64,000 bases of DNA from Paraburkholderia hospita (GCF_002902965.1 NZ_CP026107.1:1240001-1304000); one strand, 5' to 3'. Shown: positions 6,649-15,285, counted from the first letter of the stretch. A program made the numbers and translations. The notes: generated by a model not told the origin, from the sequence alone.

Positions 6649-8695
6649 TCCGCTGGGCGCAAGCCCGTTGCCCGACGTGCAGGTGCCGGCGCCCGTATTG
6701 CCGGCAGGACTGCCCGATCCGGCACAGCTTGCGCGGCTCGCGACGGAGTTCTTCAGCGCATTGCCGGGCGGCGTTGCCACGCCGGACATTTCGGCAGGCA
6801 GCGGCGCGGTCGGTGGTGTGCCTTCGGCGTTGCCGGCTGCCGCACCGATCCTGTCGTCGATCAGCAATCCCGCTCCGCCCGGCTCGCCGCTTGCCGGACC
6901 GGGCGGCACCGGGACGGGCGTGCCGGGGCTTTCGCTGCCGCAAGGCAAGGTGTTGGGCGCCAACCTGCTGCCGGGTGCGCCGACGCATATCCTGTCGCTC
7001 GGCAATCGCGCGCCCGCGCTTGCGCCTCATGCCGCCGCGCAGAATGGACTTCCCGATAACGTCGTGACGATTGCGCCGGCGTTCGAACCGCGTGCGGGTG
7101 GCGCGGCGCTCGGGGTGCCGCCCGTGCAGGGCGGCGGACCGGTTTCGGCGGGAAGCGCGACACGGTCGGCCGCATCGTCTTCACATGCGGCTACGGATGC
7201 AGCGCCCGCGTCGCCGTTCTATTTCATGGATACGCCAGGACGCGGCTGGTCGCGTTCCGGTGAAGACTTCACCATGCCGGGAAATGGCACGGCCGCGCCC
7301 GCGTCGTTCGGCTTGCCGGGCGAGCAGGATCTGCGCGAGCTGCTGTCGATTCATCGCTTCGCGCCTGCCGCCGATCCCTATGGCGTACCGCGCGGCGGCG
7401 CGCCGTACTTTGCCGAAGGCGCGCATGCCGGGACTAACCCGCGCGCGAGCGGAGCCGCTGTGCCGGCCGGCCACCCGCCGTTCGACGTCAACGCGATTCG
7501 CCGCGACTTCCCGATCCTGCAGGAGCGGGTCAACGGCAAGCAGCTGATCTGGTTCGACAACGCGGCGACGACGCAAAAGCCGCAGTCGGTGATCGACCGG
7601 CTTTCGTACTTCTACCAGCACGAGAACTCAAACATCCATCGCGCCGCGCACACGCTTGCGGGCCGCGCCACGGACGCCTACGAACATGCGCGCGAAACCG
7701 TGCAGCGCTTCATCGGTGCTTCATCGCCGGAGGAGATCGTGTTCGTGCGTGGCACGACGGAGGCGATCAACCTGATCGCGAAGTCGTGGGGCGAGCAGAA
7801 CGTCGGCCCCGGCGACGAGATCGTCGTGTCGCATCTGGAGCATCACGCGAACATCGTCCCGTGGCAGCAGCTTGCGTCGCAAAAGGGCGCAAAACTGCGC
7901 GTGATACCCGTCGACGATTCGGGCCAGGTGCTGCTCGACGAATACCGCAAGCTGCTCAACGATCGCACGAAAATCGTATCCGTCACTCAGGTGTCGAATG
8001 CGCTCGGCACCGTGGTGCCCGTCGCGGAGATCGTCGACATGGCGCATCGGGTTGGTGCGAAGGCGCTGGTCGACGGCGCGCAGTCGGTGTCGCACATGCG
8101 TGTCGACGTGCAGGCGCTCGATGCGGACTTCTTCGTGTTCTCGGGTCACAAGATCTTTGGACCGACGGGCATCGGTGTCGTCTACGGCAAGCGGGCGCTG
8201 CTCGAGGACATGCCGCCGTGGCAGGGCGGCGGCAACATGATCTCGGATGTGACGTTCGAACGAACGGTGTTCCAGCCGCCGCCGTCGCGCTTCGAGGCGG
8301 GCACGGGCAATATCGCGGATGCCGTGGGCCTTGCGGCCGCGCTCGAGTACGTGACGCGCATCGGCATCGAGAATATCGCGCGTTATGAGCACGATTTGCT
8401 CGCGTACGCGACGAGCGTGCTTGCGCCGGTGCCGGGTGTGCGGCTCATCGGTACTGCGCACGACAAGGCTAGCGTGCTGTCGTTCGTGCTGAAGGGCTAT
8501 ACGACAGAAGAGGTCGGGCAGGCGCTCAGCCAGGAGGGGATCGCCGTGCGCGCCGGGCATCACTGCGCACAGCCGATCTTGCGTCGCTTCGGGTTGGAGG
8601 CCACTGTGCGCCCGTCGCTTGCGTTCTATAACACATGCGACGAGGTCGACGCGATGATCTCGGTGGTTCGCCGTCTATCCACGCGACGGGCCTGA
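6623..8695 (+). CDS. Encapsulin cargo: SufS-type cysteine desulfurase with ~283-residue disordered targeting N-terminus
   Basis: PLP enzyme that converts cysteine to alanine and an enzyme-bound persulfide. Residues 1-283 are rich in Pro, Gly and Ala with little predicted fold, and hold islands such as LPDPAQLARLATEFFSALPG, GLPGEQDLRELLSIHRFAP and FYFMDTPGRGW that are likely shell-docking motifs. The catalytic domain starts near residue 284 (FDVNAIRRDFPILQ). PLP lysine K510 is in SGHKIFGPTG and the persulfide cysteine C648 in RAGHHCAQP, both intact. The 690-residue length against ~410 for SufS is explained by the extension. ATG at 6623 lies inside the shell gene; a second in-frame ATG at 6629 is possible. 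Confidence 0.93.
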   Translation: MTMQTPTGSPLGASPLPDVQVPAPVLPAGLPDPAQLARLATEFFSALPGGVATPDISAGSGAVGGVPSALPAAAPILSSISNPAPPGSPLAGPGGTGTGVPGLSLPQGKVLGANLLPGAPTHILSLGNRAPALAPHAAAQNGLPDNVVTIAPAFEPRAGGAALGVPPVQGGGPVSAGSATRSAASSSHAATDAAPASPFYFMDTPGRGWSRSGEDFTMPGNGTAAPASFGLPGEQDLRELLSIHRFAPAADPYGVPRGGAPYFAEGAHAGTNPRASGAAVPAGHPPFDVNAIRRDFPILQERVNGKQLIWFDNAATTQKPQSVIDRLSYFYQHENSNIHRAAHTLAGRATDAYEHARETVQRFIGASSPEEIVFVRGTTEAINLIAKSWGEQNVGPGDEIVVSHLEHHANIVPWQQLASQKGAKLRVIPVDDSGQVLLDEYRKLLNDRTKIVSVTQVSNALGTVVPVAEIVDMAHRVGAKALVDGAQSVSHMRVDVQALDADFFVFSGHKIFGPTGIGVVYGKRALLEDMPPWQGGGNMISDVTFERTVFQPPPSRFEAGTGNIADAVGLAAALEYVTRIGIENIARYEHDLLAYATSVLAPVPGVRLIGTAHDKASVLSFVLKGYTTEEVGQALSQEGIAVRAGHHCAQPILRRFGLEATVRPSLAFYNTCDEVDAMISVVRRLSTRRA

Positions 8696-8706
8696 CGTTC
8701 GCTAGT

Positions 8707-8740
8707 GCGAGGCATGGCGCCGGATGGCGCCATGCCTCGC
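8707..8740. terminator. Perfect 15-bp hairpin between convergent operons
   Basis: GCGAGGCATGGCGCC (8707-8721) and GGCGCCATGCCTCGC (8726-8740) pair perfectly around a GGAT loop. It starts 11 bp after the cysteine desulfurase stop and faces the end of the minus-strand permease gene, so it is symmetric for both transcripts. No T-tract follows on the plus strand. It is best read as a bidirectional terminator or 3'-end stabilising stem. Confidence 0.75.
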
Positions 8741-8918
8741 CACGTTATGCGTCGCGAAGTGACGCAGCCGATGCGTCGCCTGCGCGCGTCGCAACACGAT
8801 CGTCCGCCGACGCTGCGGTCGCGTCGTCGGCAGCCGCCAGCTCCGCTTCGACTTCGTGCAGCCGACGCAAGCAGAGAGCGGCGATTCGACGTGAGCGTGC
8901 GATTCAGTGTGAGACGGC

Positions 8919-9731
8919 TCAGAACTGTTGAAGGCGTCGATAGGCAAGACGCGCGAGCAGATCGAGCGCAAACCCCAGTAGGCCGATCACGAGAATGACG
9001 GCCGTTAACTCGGAATAGGCAAGCCGGTCTCGCGTGTCGAGAATCAGATACCCGAGGCCTGCACTGACGCCGAGCATTTCAGCAGGCACGAGCACAATCC
9101 ACAGAATGCCGATGGCGAGCCGCACGCCCGTAAGTACGTGCGCCGCGATGCCCGGCACAAAGATATGCCACAGCATTTCGGCGCGCGTTGCGGCAAGACT
9201 CTCGCCGAGTTCGATCCAGCGGCGATCGATTTGCCCAACGCCCGATGCGGTGCTCAATATCACAGGCCAGACGGCGGCGAACGCCAGCAGGAAATACACC
9301 GCGTGATCGCCTACTCCCAGCGACATCACGGCGATTGGCATCCACGAAAGCGGCGACACCATGCGTAGAAGCTGCATCGTTGGCGATAGTGCATGCTCCA
9401 GCCATCGGATGCGCCCCATCGCAAACCCCGTCGGCACACCGACAAGCAGCGCCCAGAACAGCCCGACCGCAACGCGCTTCAGGCTGGTCAGGACGTGACC
9501 GAACAGCTGATCCTGTGTGACGAGAGCAGGTAGCGCGGCGAGCGCGCGCTGAGGGGCGAACTGCGCCACCATGGCATTGGTACGGCCGAGCAGCGCGACG
9601 GCAAGCCACCACAGCGCGACCACAGCGACGAGCCCGAGCGTACCGAGCAACACGGCCGACCCGTTGATACGGGCGCGCGGCGCGCCAGCGGAAGCGCGCT
9701 GGGCCTGCTCACGAACGAGGACACTAGACAA
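8919..9731 (-). CDS. Sulfonate/taurine/nitrate-type ABC transporter permease (SsuC/TauC-like)
   Basis: Inner-membrane channel subunit, 270 residues, with about six hydrophobic segments and the EAA-type loop GESLAATRAEMLWHIFVP followed by TGVRLAIGILWIVLVPAEML, characteristic of SsuC/TauC/NrtB permeases. The likely start is a TTG at 9731, preceded by AAGGAG with 7 bp spacing; it overlaps the end of the binding-protein gene by 8 bp. A longer open frame reaches upstream but is poor in membrane character and overlaps that gene deeply. It is the last gene of a five-gene minus-strand operon. Confidence 0.9.
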   Translation of the reverse strand: MSSVLVREQAQRASAGAPRARINGSAVLLGTLGLVAVVALWWLAVALLGRTNAMVAQFAPQRALAALPALVTQDQLFGHVLTSLKRVAVGLFWALLVGVPTGFAMGRIRWLEHALSPTMQLLRMVSPLSWMPIAVMSLGVGDHAVYFLLAFAAVWPVILSTASGVGQIDRRWIELGESLAATRAEMLWHIFVPGIAAHVLTGVRLAIGILWIVLVPAEMLGVSAGLGYLILDTRDRLAYSELTAVILVIGLLGFALDLLARLAYRRLQQF

Positions 9732-10914
9732 CGATCGTCTCCTTGCGGGCAAAGCCGGCTGGCTGGCCGAAGGCCGCCATGCCGCCTGCCTTGTCGATAC
9801 TCTTTCTGACGAACTGGTCGTCGATGAGGTCGCGCGCGACGAATGCAGGGTCCAGTTTGGCCAGGAACTCACTCGACCCGTCCACCTGAGTGGTCTTCAG
9901 ACGGCGTACCAGTTCCTCGGCATAGCTCGGATAAGGATAGGGCTGGAAATCGATCCGTCGCGCGTGCCAGTCGGCATGCACGATCGCACGGTCGCCGAGA
10001 TAACGGCTTTCATCGCCCGGCGGCGGCGCCAGAACGCGTGCGAGGAGTTGCGAGTCATGCGGCGTGTAGTGGTTGGGTCCTTCCTTGGAGAGTAGCTTCG
10101 CGGCGTCCAACGGATGCGCCCGCGTCCACAATTGCGCTTTCACGATGGCATCGACGACGCTCTGCGACCATGCGGGCCGTTGCGTCAGGTCACGCTCGTG
10201 CATGAACACGACACAGCATGCGTGGTTTTCCCAGACATCGCCCGTAAAGCGAAGAATCTTGCCGACATTCAGGTGTTCCGCCGCCGCGTTGAATGGCTCG
10301 GCAACGATGTAGCCCGCGATCTGCCGCGACGCAAGGGCAGGCGGCATGTCCGATGGCGCCATCACGATCAGGTTGACCTCTTTGGCCGTCAACGCACCAT
10401 TTTTCTTCAGGACGGGTTGCAGCCCCTGCGCCCGCAGCATGTCCTGCAGCACGACGTTGTGAACGGAATACCAGAACGGAACGGCAACGGTCTTGCCGCC
10501 CAGGTCCGCGAGCGAATTGATGTCGGGTGTCACCGTCAACGCCGACCCGTTCACGTGGTTCCAGGCGACGATCTTCGCCTGCGCCTGGCTGCCATAGCGC
10601 GCCCATACGGTCATCGGAGAAAGCAGGTGGACGACGTTGACCTGCCCTGAGAGGAAAGCCTCGACCAGCTGCGCCCAGCTTCGCAGCAGAACGGGTTTGT
10701 CCGCGCGAACGCCTGCCGCTTCGAAATAGCCGTTGTTGTGGGCAACCAGCAGCGGCGTGGCGTCGGTGATGGGCAGATATCCGATCCGCACAGGCGCGTC
10801 GGGTTCAGCCGCGGCTTTCGCGTTCAGCGCGCCGAGCAGCGGCGCAGCACCCGCGACCGTGAACATGGAGGCGAGCTTGAGCCACTCGCGGCGGGACATC
10901 GGCAGTTGACACAT
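9724..10914 (-). CDS. Tat-exported ABC transporter binding protein, aliphatic sulfonate/nitrate/taurine family
   Basis: Periplasmic binding protein, 396 residues from the ATG at 10914 (an ATG at 10896 gives MSRREWLK directly). The N-terminus SRREWLKLAS then a hydrophobic stretch and AKAAAE is a twin-arginine signal, meaning export in folded form. The mature protein has the NMT1/SsuA-like pattern VRIGYLPITDATPLLVAHNN and GLTVTPDINSLADLGGKTVA-like spacing. It lies 19 bp after the ATPase gene and overlaps the permease gene. Ligand class (sulfonate against other oxyanions or a pyrimidine precursor) is inferred from neighbouring sulfur genes, not proven. Confidence 0.88.
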   Translation of the reverse strand: MCQLPMSRREWLKLASMFTVAGAAPLLGALNAKAAAEPDAPVRIGYLPITDATPLLVAHNNGYFEAAGVRADKPVLLRSWAQLVEAFLSGQVNVVHLLSPMTVWARYGSQAQAKIVAWNHVNGSALTVTPDINSLADLGGKTVAVPFWYSVHNVVLQDMLRAQGLQPVLKKNGALTAKEVNLIVMAPSDMPPALASRQIAGYIVAEPFNAAAEHLNVGKILRFTGDVWENHACCVVFMHERDLTQRPAWSQSVVDAIVKAQLWTRAHPLDAAKLLSKEGPNHYTPHDSQLLARVLAPPPGDESRYLGDRAIVHADWHARRIDFQPYPYPSYAEELVRRLKTTQVDGSSEFLAKLDPAFVARDLIDDQFVRKSIDKAGGMAAFGQPAGFARKETIVV

Positions 10915-10933
10915 TTCATTTTCCCCGATCAGA

Positions 10934-11695
10934 TCAGGCAGCGCGAGACATCGAGTTTTGCAGCGCCCGCAGTATTTGAATACGCATTTCGCCGAGCTTC
11001 TGGATGTGCGGCGCGCGCGGCGCGGGCACATCGACGGTCCATTCATCGACGACGGTGCCGTTGTTCCCGAGCAGCAAGATACGGTCTGCAACCAGAAGCG
11101 CTTCGTCGATATCGTGCGTGACGAGGAGCGTGGACGCGCCGGTATGGCGAACGACCTTCACCAGCAGTTGCTGCATGTCGGCGCGCGTCACTTCATCGAG
11201 CGCGCCGAATGGCTCGTCCAGTAGCAGCGCTCTTGGCTGGCGCGCGAGGCAGCGCGCGAGCGCGGCACGTTGAGCCATGCCGCCCGAAAGCTGCGAAGGC
11301 GCCCAGGTGCGGCTGTGCTCGAGCGCGACTTCACGCAGCGCGAGCGTCACACGTTCCTTGCGGCTGGCGCGCGAAAGGTGAGGCTGTCGCGCGAATGTCA
11401 GGCCAAATGCGACGTTGCGCTCGACGCTGAGCCACGGCAGCAGGCACGGATCCTGGAATGCGAGCGCTACATCGGCGCGTGGACCGGCGACGGGTTGATC
11501 GTCGACCTGCACCATGCCCGATGAAGGCCGAACGAGTCCCGCGACCGTGCGCAGAAACGATGATTTACCCGCGCCGCTCGGCCCCAGAATCGCGACGAGT
11601 TCTCCGGGTTCCATCGAGAAATCGACGCCCTGAAGGACACTGCGGTTCGGATAACGCAGCGTGAGCCCGGAGGTTCGAATGCGCGCGCCTGTCAT
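10934..11695 (-). CDS. Sulfonate/taurine/nitrate-type ABC transporter ATP-binding protein (SsuB/TauB-like)
   Basis: ATPase subunit, 253 residues. Walker A GPSGAGKS at 38-45, ABC signature LSGGM at 136-140, Walker B ALLLDE at 156-161 and the D-loop FGALDE are all intact, as is the H-loop in LLVTHDIDEAL. The PSSGMVQVDDQPVAGP insert and LLPWLSVERNV Q-loop region match the SsuB/TauB group. Its ATG overlaps the stop of the upstream flavoprotein gene as ATGA, binding the transporter to the oxidoreductase genes in one operon. Confidence 0.92.
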   Translation of the reverse strand: MTGARIRTSGLTLRYPNRSVLQGVDFSMEPGELVAILGPSGAGKSSFLRTVAGLVRPSSGMVQVDDQPVAGPRADVALAFQDPCLLPWLSVERNVAFGLTFARQPHLSRASRKERVTLALREVALEHSRTWAPSQLSGGMAQRAALARCLARQPRALLLDEPFGALDEVTRADMQQLLVKVVRHTGASTLLVTHDIDEALLVADRILLLGNNGTVVDEWTVDVPAPRAPHIQKLGEMRIQILRALQNSMSRAA

Positions 11696-12801
11696 TGAGC
11701 GTCAGTCCGTTCGTGCAGCGCCAGCTGGCTCTTCAACTGGACGAGACTTGGCGTCACGATAGGGATAAACGACGCTTCCCGCACCCGGCGCGCCGTTCCC
11801 GCCTGCTGACGAAGGTAGCCACGCCCGCCTGCTGCCTGGACCTCTAGCCCTACGGCCGCGCTCACAGTCTGCGCGAGCGAGATCCGCAGTTCGAACAGCG
11901 ATGCTGGCCGCTGCAGAAAACTGCCATCGCTGACGCCCGTCAACAGTTGTGCCGTTTCGGCATCCAGTCGCGCTTCAACGCGGGCTGCTTCGGACCTGAT
12001 CGCGGCACGCGTGCCGTCGCCGGCTTCGGCGACGGCAGCCAGTGCGCGTCGCGCGAGTCCCAGCGAGAGGCCGCATTGAAGTCCCAAAAACGCGGGCCGT
12101 ACGCGTGCGAGAAAGGCCGGCGCGTCAGCGCTTATCTGATACTGCTCATCGAGGACCACGTCCTTCAATGTCAGGGCTGCCGTATTGCTCGCGCGCAATC
12201 CAATCAGATCGAGGTCGTCGCTGCGATGTGCGCCATCTGTGTCGTTGGGTATGGCGAAGATCGACGGTGACGCAGCGCCGGCGTGATCGAATGCGGCGGC
12301 GGCAAGAAAGCCTTCGCGTCGAAGGTTCGTGATCCAGGGCAGGCTGCCGTTCAGCGTCCATCCGCTGGCTTGGCGGACAGCGTGCATTTGCAGCGATTCG
12401 ATGTTCGACAGGAACTTCATCGCGTTCGATAACCCCGTAGCGCCGGCAATTTCACCCGTCAACAGGGCAGGAAGCCATCTGTCGCGCAGTGTCGTATTGG
12501 GGCTGTTCAACAGATATTCGATGAACGTTCTATGTCCCCACAACACGAACGCAGCCGTCACCGAGCGCTGCGCCACTTGCGCGACCGCGCCGATTGCATC
12601 GGCTATCGATCCGCCACCTCCACCGAGTGCAAGCGGCACGCCGATTCCAAAGATCCCCGCGCGTGCGAGGCGGGGCAGCACTTCACCCGCACGGGATTGT
12701 TCGATATCCAGCGCTTCGGCGTTGGCGTCGAGCCATCGCGCCAGTTCGCCTTGCAGCGAATCGCTATGGCTTTGGCTTTCGATGGAATCGATCGAACTCA
12801 T
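11692..12801 (-). CDS. Acyl-CoA-dehydrogenase-fold flavoprotein, possible organosulfur monooxygenase
   Basis: A 369-residue acyl-CoA dehydrogenase superfamily protein: helical N-domain (RAGIFGIGVPLALGGGGGS), middle beta domain (TGEIAGATGLSNAMKF...GWTLNGSLPWITNL) and C-terminal helical bundle. The usual catalytic glutamate cannot be placed with confidence. The same fold serves FMNH2-dependent sulfur oxygenases such as DszC and SfnB. Coupling by ATGA to a sulfonate-type transporter gene on one side and an AhpD-like gene on the other suggests attack on an imported organosulfur compound rather than beta-oxidation. Function remains an inference. Confidence 0.8.
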   Translation of the reverse strand: MSSIDSIESQSHSDSLQGELARWLDANAEALDIEQSRAGEVLPRLARAGIFGIGVPLALGGGGGSIADAIGAVAQVAQRSVTAAFVLWGHRTFIEYLLNSPNTTLRDRWLPALLTGEIAGATGLSNAMKFLSNIESLQMHAVRQASGWTLNGSLPWITNLRREGFLAAAAFDHAGAASPSIFAIPNDTDGAHRSDDLDLIGLRASNTAALTLKDVVLDEQYQISADAPAFLARVRPAFLGLQCGLSLGLARRALAAVAEAGDGTRAAIRSEAARVEARLDAETAQLLTGVSDGSFLQRPASLFELRISLAQTVSAAVGLEVQAAGGRGYLRQQAGTARRVREASFIPIVTPSLVQLKSQLALHERTDAQ

Positions 12802-13364
12802 GCGACTGTCGCCTTCGGTTCCCAGCGATAAGCCGCGAGTTCCGGATTCAACTCGTTACGCGAGAGATTGTTCGCAAAGTTACATAACGTTGCGAGGCTG
12901 ACGCCGAGTATGACTTCGAGGGCGTTGGCGTCGGTAAAGCCCGCGGCGCGGAACGCCGACAGTTCTTCATCCGCGACTGCACCACGACTCGCGATGACAG
13001 CGCGCGTGAACACGGCGACAGCATCGAGGCGCGGGTCGGAAAGCGGTTGCTGGCTCCGAACGTCTTCGACCAAAGCCTTAGACAATTGAGCCTTCTTCAG
13101 TGCAACGGCCGTGTGTCCTGCAACGCAAAAGCAGCAGCCATGTATACCCGCCGCGGTAATCTGCACGACTTCGCGCTCGGCGAGCGTCAGTCCGCTGCGA
13201 CCGTTGATTTCTCCGACCTTCAGATAGGTTTCGAGCGCAACAGGTGCGTTCGCGAGCGAGGCGACCAGATTCGGCAGAAAGCCGTTGTTATCGAGCGATT
13301 TCTGAAGATAGGGGCGACTCGCTTCGGGCGCGGTTTCGACGGTGTGCAGTTGCAGACGGCTCAT
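12798..13364 (-). CDS. Carboxymuconolactone decarboxylase/AhpD-like alkylhydroperoxidase
   Basis: A 188-residue all-helical protein with the AhpD-type redox motif in GCCFCVAGHTAVALK: a CxxC-like pair (C-x-C with preceding C) followed by the conserved histidine. Such proteins reduce peroxides or act as thiol-dependent oxidoreductases. It is first in the minus-strand operon and overlaps the flavoprotein gene by ATGA. A role mopping up peroxide released by a flavin oxygenase fits the context but is inferred. GAGAGG is placed ahead of the ATG. Confidence 0.85.
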   Translation of the reverse strand: MSRLQLHTVETAPEASRPYLQKSLDNNGFLPNLVASLANAPVALETYLKVGEINGRSGLTLAEREVVQITAAGIHGCCFCVAGHTAVALKKAQLSKALVEDVRSQQPLSDPRLDAVAVFTRAVIASRGAVADEELSAFRAAGFTDANALEVILGVSLATLCNFANNLSRNELNPELAAYRWEPKATVA

Positions 13365-13463
13365 GGCTACCTCTCTGGTAAAGCCTCATTGTTGGCGCTC
13401 GTGTGGCAACCAGCAATGCGCGTCTGTCTCAACTTTCTGCTAATTCGTCTCGCGCTGAGATAG

Positions 13464-14459
13464 CTAGTGCGCCGACACGCGATTCTCGATGAATGTCGCG
13501 ATGTGGGCAGCCGAAGCGCTTCGTTCTCTTCGGCATGCACCGGGATGCATGCCGGTGACACGTCTGAAGGCATGCGCAAAAGCCGACTCGGATTGATATC
13601 CCACCTGTTCCGCCGCATCGAGCGTGCTTGCACCCTGCCGAAGCATTTCGGCCGCGACCTTCATCCGCAGCATGGCCAGAAACTGGGCAGGCGGTTGCCC
13701 GCTGACTTCAGCGAATTGCCTGCAGAACCTGGCGCGCGACATGTGACAGAACGTCGCCATTGAATGCGTGGTCCAGTCTTCGGCTGGATGCTCGATGATG
13801 GCGTTGACCAGCGGCGCGAACTCGGACCTGCGCATGACCGACCACAATCCGGGCGCAAAGTCATCCGCGCTCGCAACCGATCGCAGCGCATAGAAGAACA
13901 GCAGGTCGGCGAGGCGATTGACCAATGGAGACGGAGCATCTCCCGTGCGGATCGCTTCTGTCCGGATCAGTTCGAACACGACACGTGCGCCTGCGAGTTT
14001 GACGTCGTCGTGTCGCGCGATGATGTGATCGGGCAATAAACCATGAATCCCCTCTCCGAGATCCGATCTGTACTCGAAAAAGCCACATGCCAGTCCCACG
14101 CCGCCTGCGTTCCCGGACGATGTCGCGTTCTCCATTTCCAGCGGCGTCATCGTGCCGATGCGTACCGTGAACTCTGAATCGCCGGGTGGCTGCGCGTCGG
14201 GCGACAGACAATGAATCATGTCGTGCAACAGGAAAACGGCGTCTCCTTCGACGAGCCGTGTGCTCGCCGCCGGCTGACCGTTGCGCGGGGGCAAGTGCAG
14301 CCAGCATTCGCCATGAAGAACGAGATGGAAACTGGCGCGCTGATGGCCGGCCGTCGATGCACGATAGTCACCGCAATACTGGCCGACATGAAACAGCGTG
14401 CTGCGCAGTTCGAGCCCGGAGAGCAGCCAGTCGGCGGCTTTTTCGGCGGTAGTCAACAT
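13464..14459 (-). CDS. AraC-family regulator with N-terminal cupin domain
   Basis: A 331-residue regulator. Residues ~1-190 form a cupin_6-type sensing domain (STLFHVGQYCGDYRAS..., HQRASFHLVLHGECWLHLP, LVEGDAVFLLHDMIHCL). The last ~110 residues are the two-helix AraC DNA-binding domain, with HSMATFCHMSRARFCRQFAE and AAEQVGYQSESAFAHAFRRV. The ATG at 14459 is chosen over an in-frame TTG four codons earlier. It lies 99 bp upstream of, and in the same direction as, the AhpD-like operon and is its likely activator. Regulators of this subtype often sit next to oxidoreductase genes. Confidence 0.9.
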   Translation of the reverse strand: MLTTAEKAADWLLSGLELRSTLFHVGQYCGDYRASTAGHQRASFHLVLHGECWLHLPPRNGQPAASTRLVEGDAVFLLHDMIHCLSPDAQPPGDSEFTVRIGTMTPLEMENATSSGNAGGVGLACGFFEYRSDLGEGIHGLLPDHIIARHDDVKLAGARVVFELIRTEAIRTGDAPSPLVNRLADLLFFYALRSVASADDFAPGLWSVMRRSEFAPLVNAIIEHPAEDWTTHSMATFCHMSRARFCRQFAEVSGQPPAQFLAMLRMKVAAEMLRQGASTLDAAEQVGYQSESAFAHAFRRVTGMHPGACRRERSASAAHIATFIENRVSAH

Positions 14460-14697
14460 CGCGGATCGCAAAGGTTAGGGCAGGGTTGCCGGTGAACGAC
14501 CTTCTACGTTACCGCTTCTCCGTCAACTCGCAACCAAGCGATGCTTCAAAGCTTATTCTTGAACGACATATGGCTGGCGTGCTGTTTTCCTCTGATTTAT
14601 ATCGATGGAGACTGCGTCCAGATCGCCTGCGCGTCAACCACGGAGACGCATTCGTGAGCGATCAGTTTCATAGCCGGCAGCCGGCATTCGTTGAGCC

Positions 14698-15276
14698 TCA
14701 AGGAATAAGTCCGTGCGTTCGATACGCGCGCAGCGTCTCATCGAAAACGCGAATGTCGGACCGGCCGCGCGCAATGAGCTGCGCTCCTTCCAGTGCCGCG
14801 AAGATCGCCATCGCACGAGCCTTGTTTGCTTTCTTGTCCTTTCGCTCAGCATCGAGCGAAAGCAGGCGAGTCAGCCATTCGACGTTGATATCCATGAATC
14901 GCTGTACCTCGACTTTGACCTCCGCGGGAAGATCGTGATGCTCGGCAGCCATGATGCCGCTCAAGCACATGCGGTTGTCGTTTTCGAGGGCTGCTCGAAA
15001 CACCTTGATGTAGTGGTCGAAGGTCGCGCGCTCGCTCCTGTGCTGCTCGAGCAATCCCTCCAGAAATACGACGGCATCGTCGCTGTATTGCCGTGCGAGC
15101 GCCGCGCCGAGGTCGCCCTTGGTCGGATAGTGATGGTGAACGGCTGGGCCCTTGATGCCGACTTCGTTCGCGACCTCGCGAATGCTGAGCGCGTTGTATC
15201 CGTGGGCCTGCACCATGTAGCGTGCCACCGCGAGGATGCGGCTTTTCGTGTCGGGAGTATTCATGCGCGCAATCAT
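14698..15276 (-). CDS. TetR-family repressor of the divergent glutathione S-transferase gene
   Basis: A 192-residue TetR protein: helix-turn-helix at residues ~14-60 (RILAVARYMVQAHGYNALSI, VANEVGIKGPAVHHHYPTKG) and a C-terminal ligand/dimerisation domain that contains HDLPAEVKVEVQRFMD. It is divergent from a GST gene across a 133-bp gap that holds three CTTAC-N10-GTAAG sites, one of which begins 10 bp before this start codon, so autoregulation is very likely. An alternative ATG 12 bp downstream is possible; neither has a strong ribosome site. Confidence 0.92.
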   Translation of the reverse strand: MIARMNTPDTKSRILAVARYMVQAHGYNALSIREVANEVGIKGPAVHHHYPTKGDLGAALARQYSDDAVVFLEGLLEQHRSERATFDHYIKVFRAALENDNRMCLSGIMAAEHHDLPAEVKVEVQRFMDINVEWLTRLLSLDAERKDKKANKARAMAIFAALEGAQLIARGRSDIRVFDETLRAYRTHGLIP

Positions 15277-15285
15277 AGCAGATGA

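Noticed and set aside
8743..8918. Short minus-strand coding-like reading downstream of the permease gene (…RRLHEVEAELAAADDATAAS…)
   Set aside because: Open frame lacks a convincing start and is only ~35 residues of Ala/Asp-rich sequence. It may be a decayed tail but cannot be assigned.
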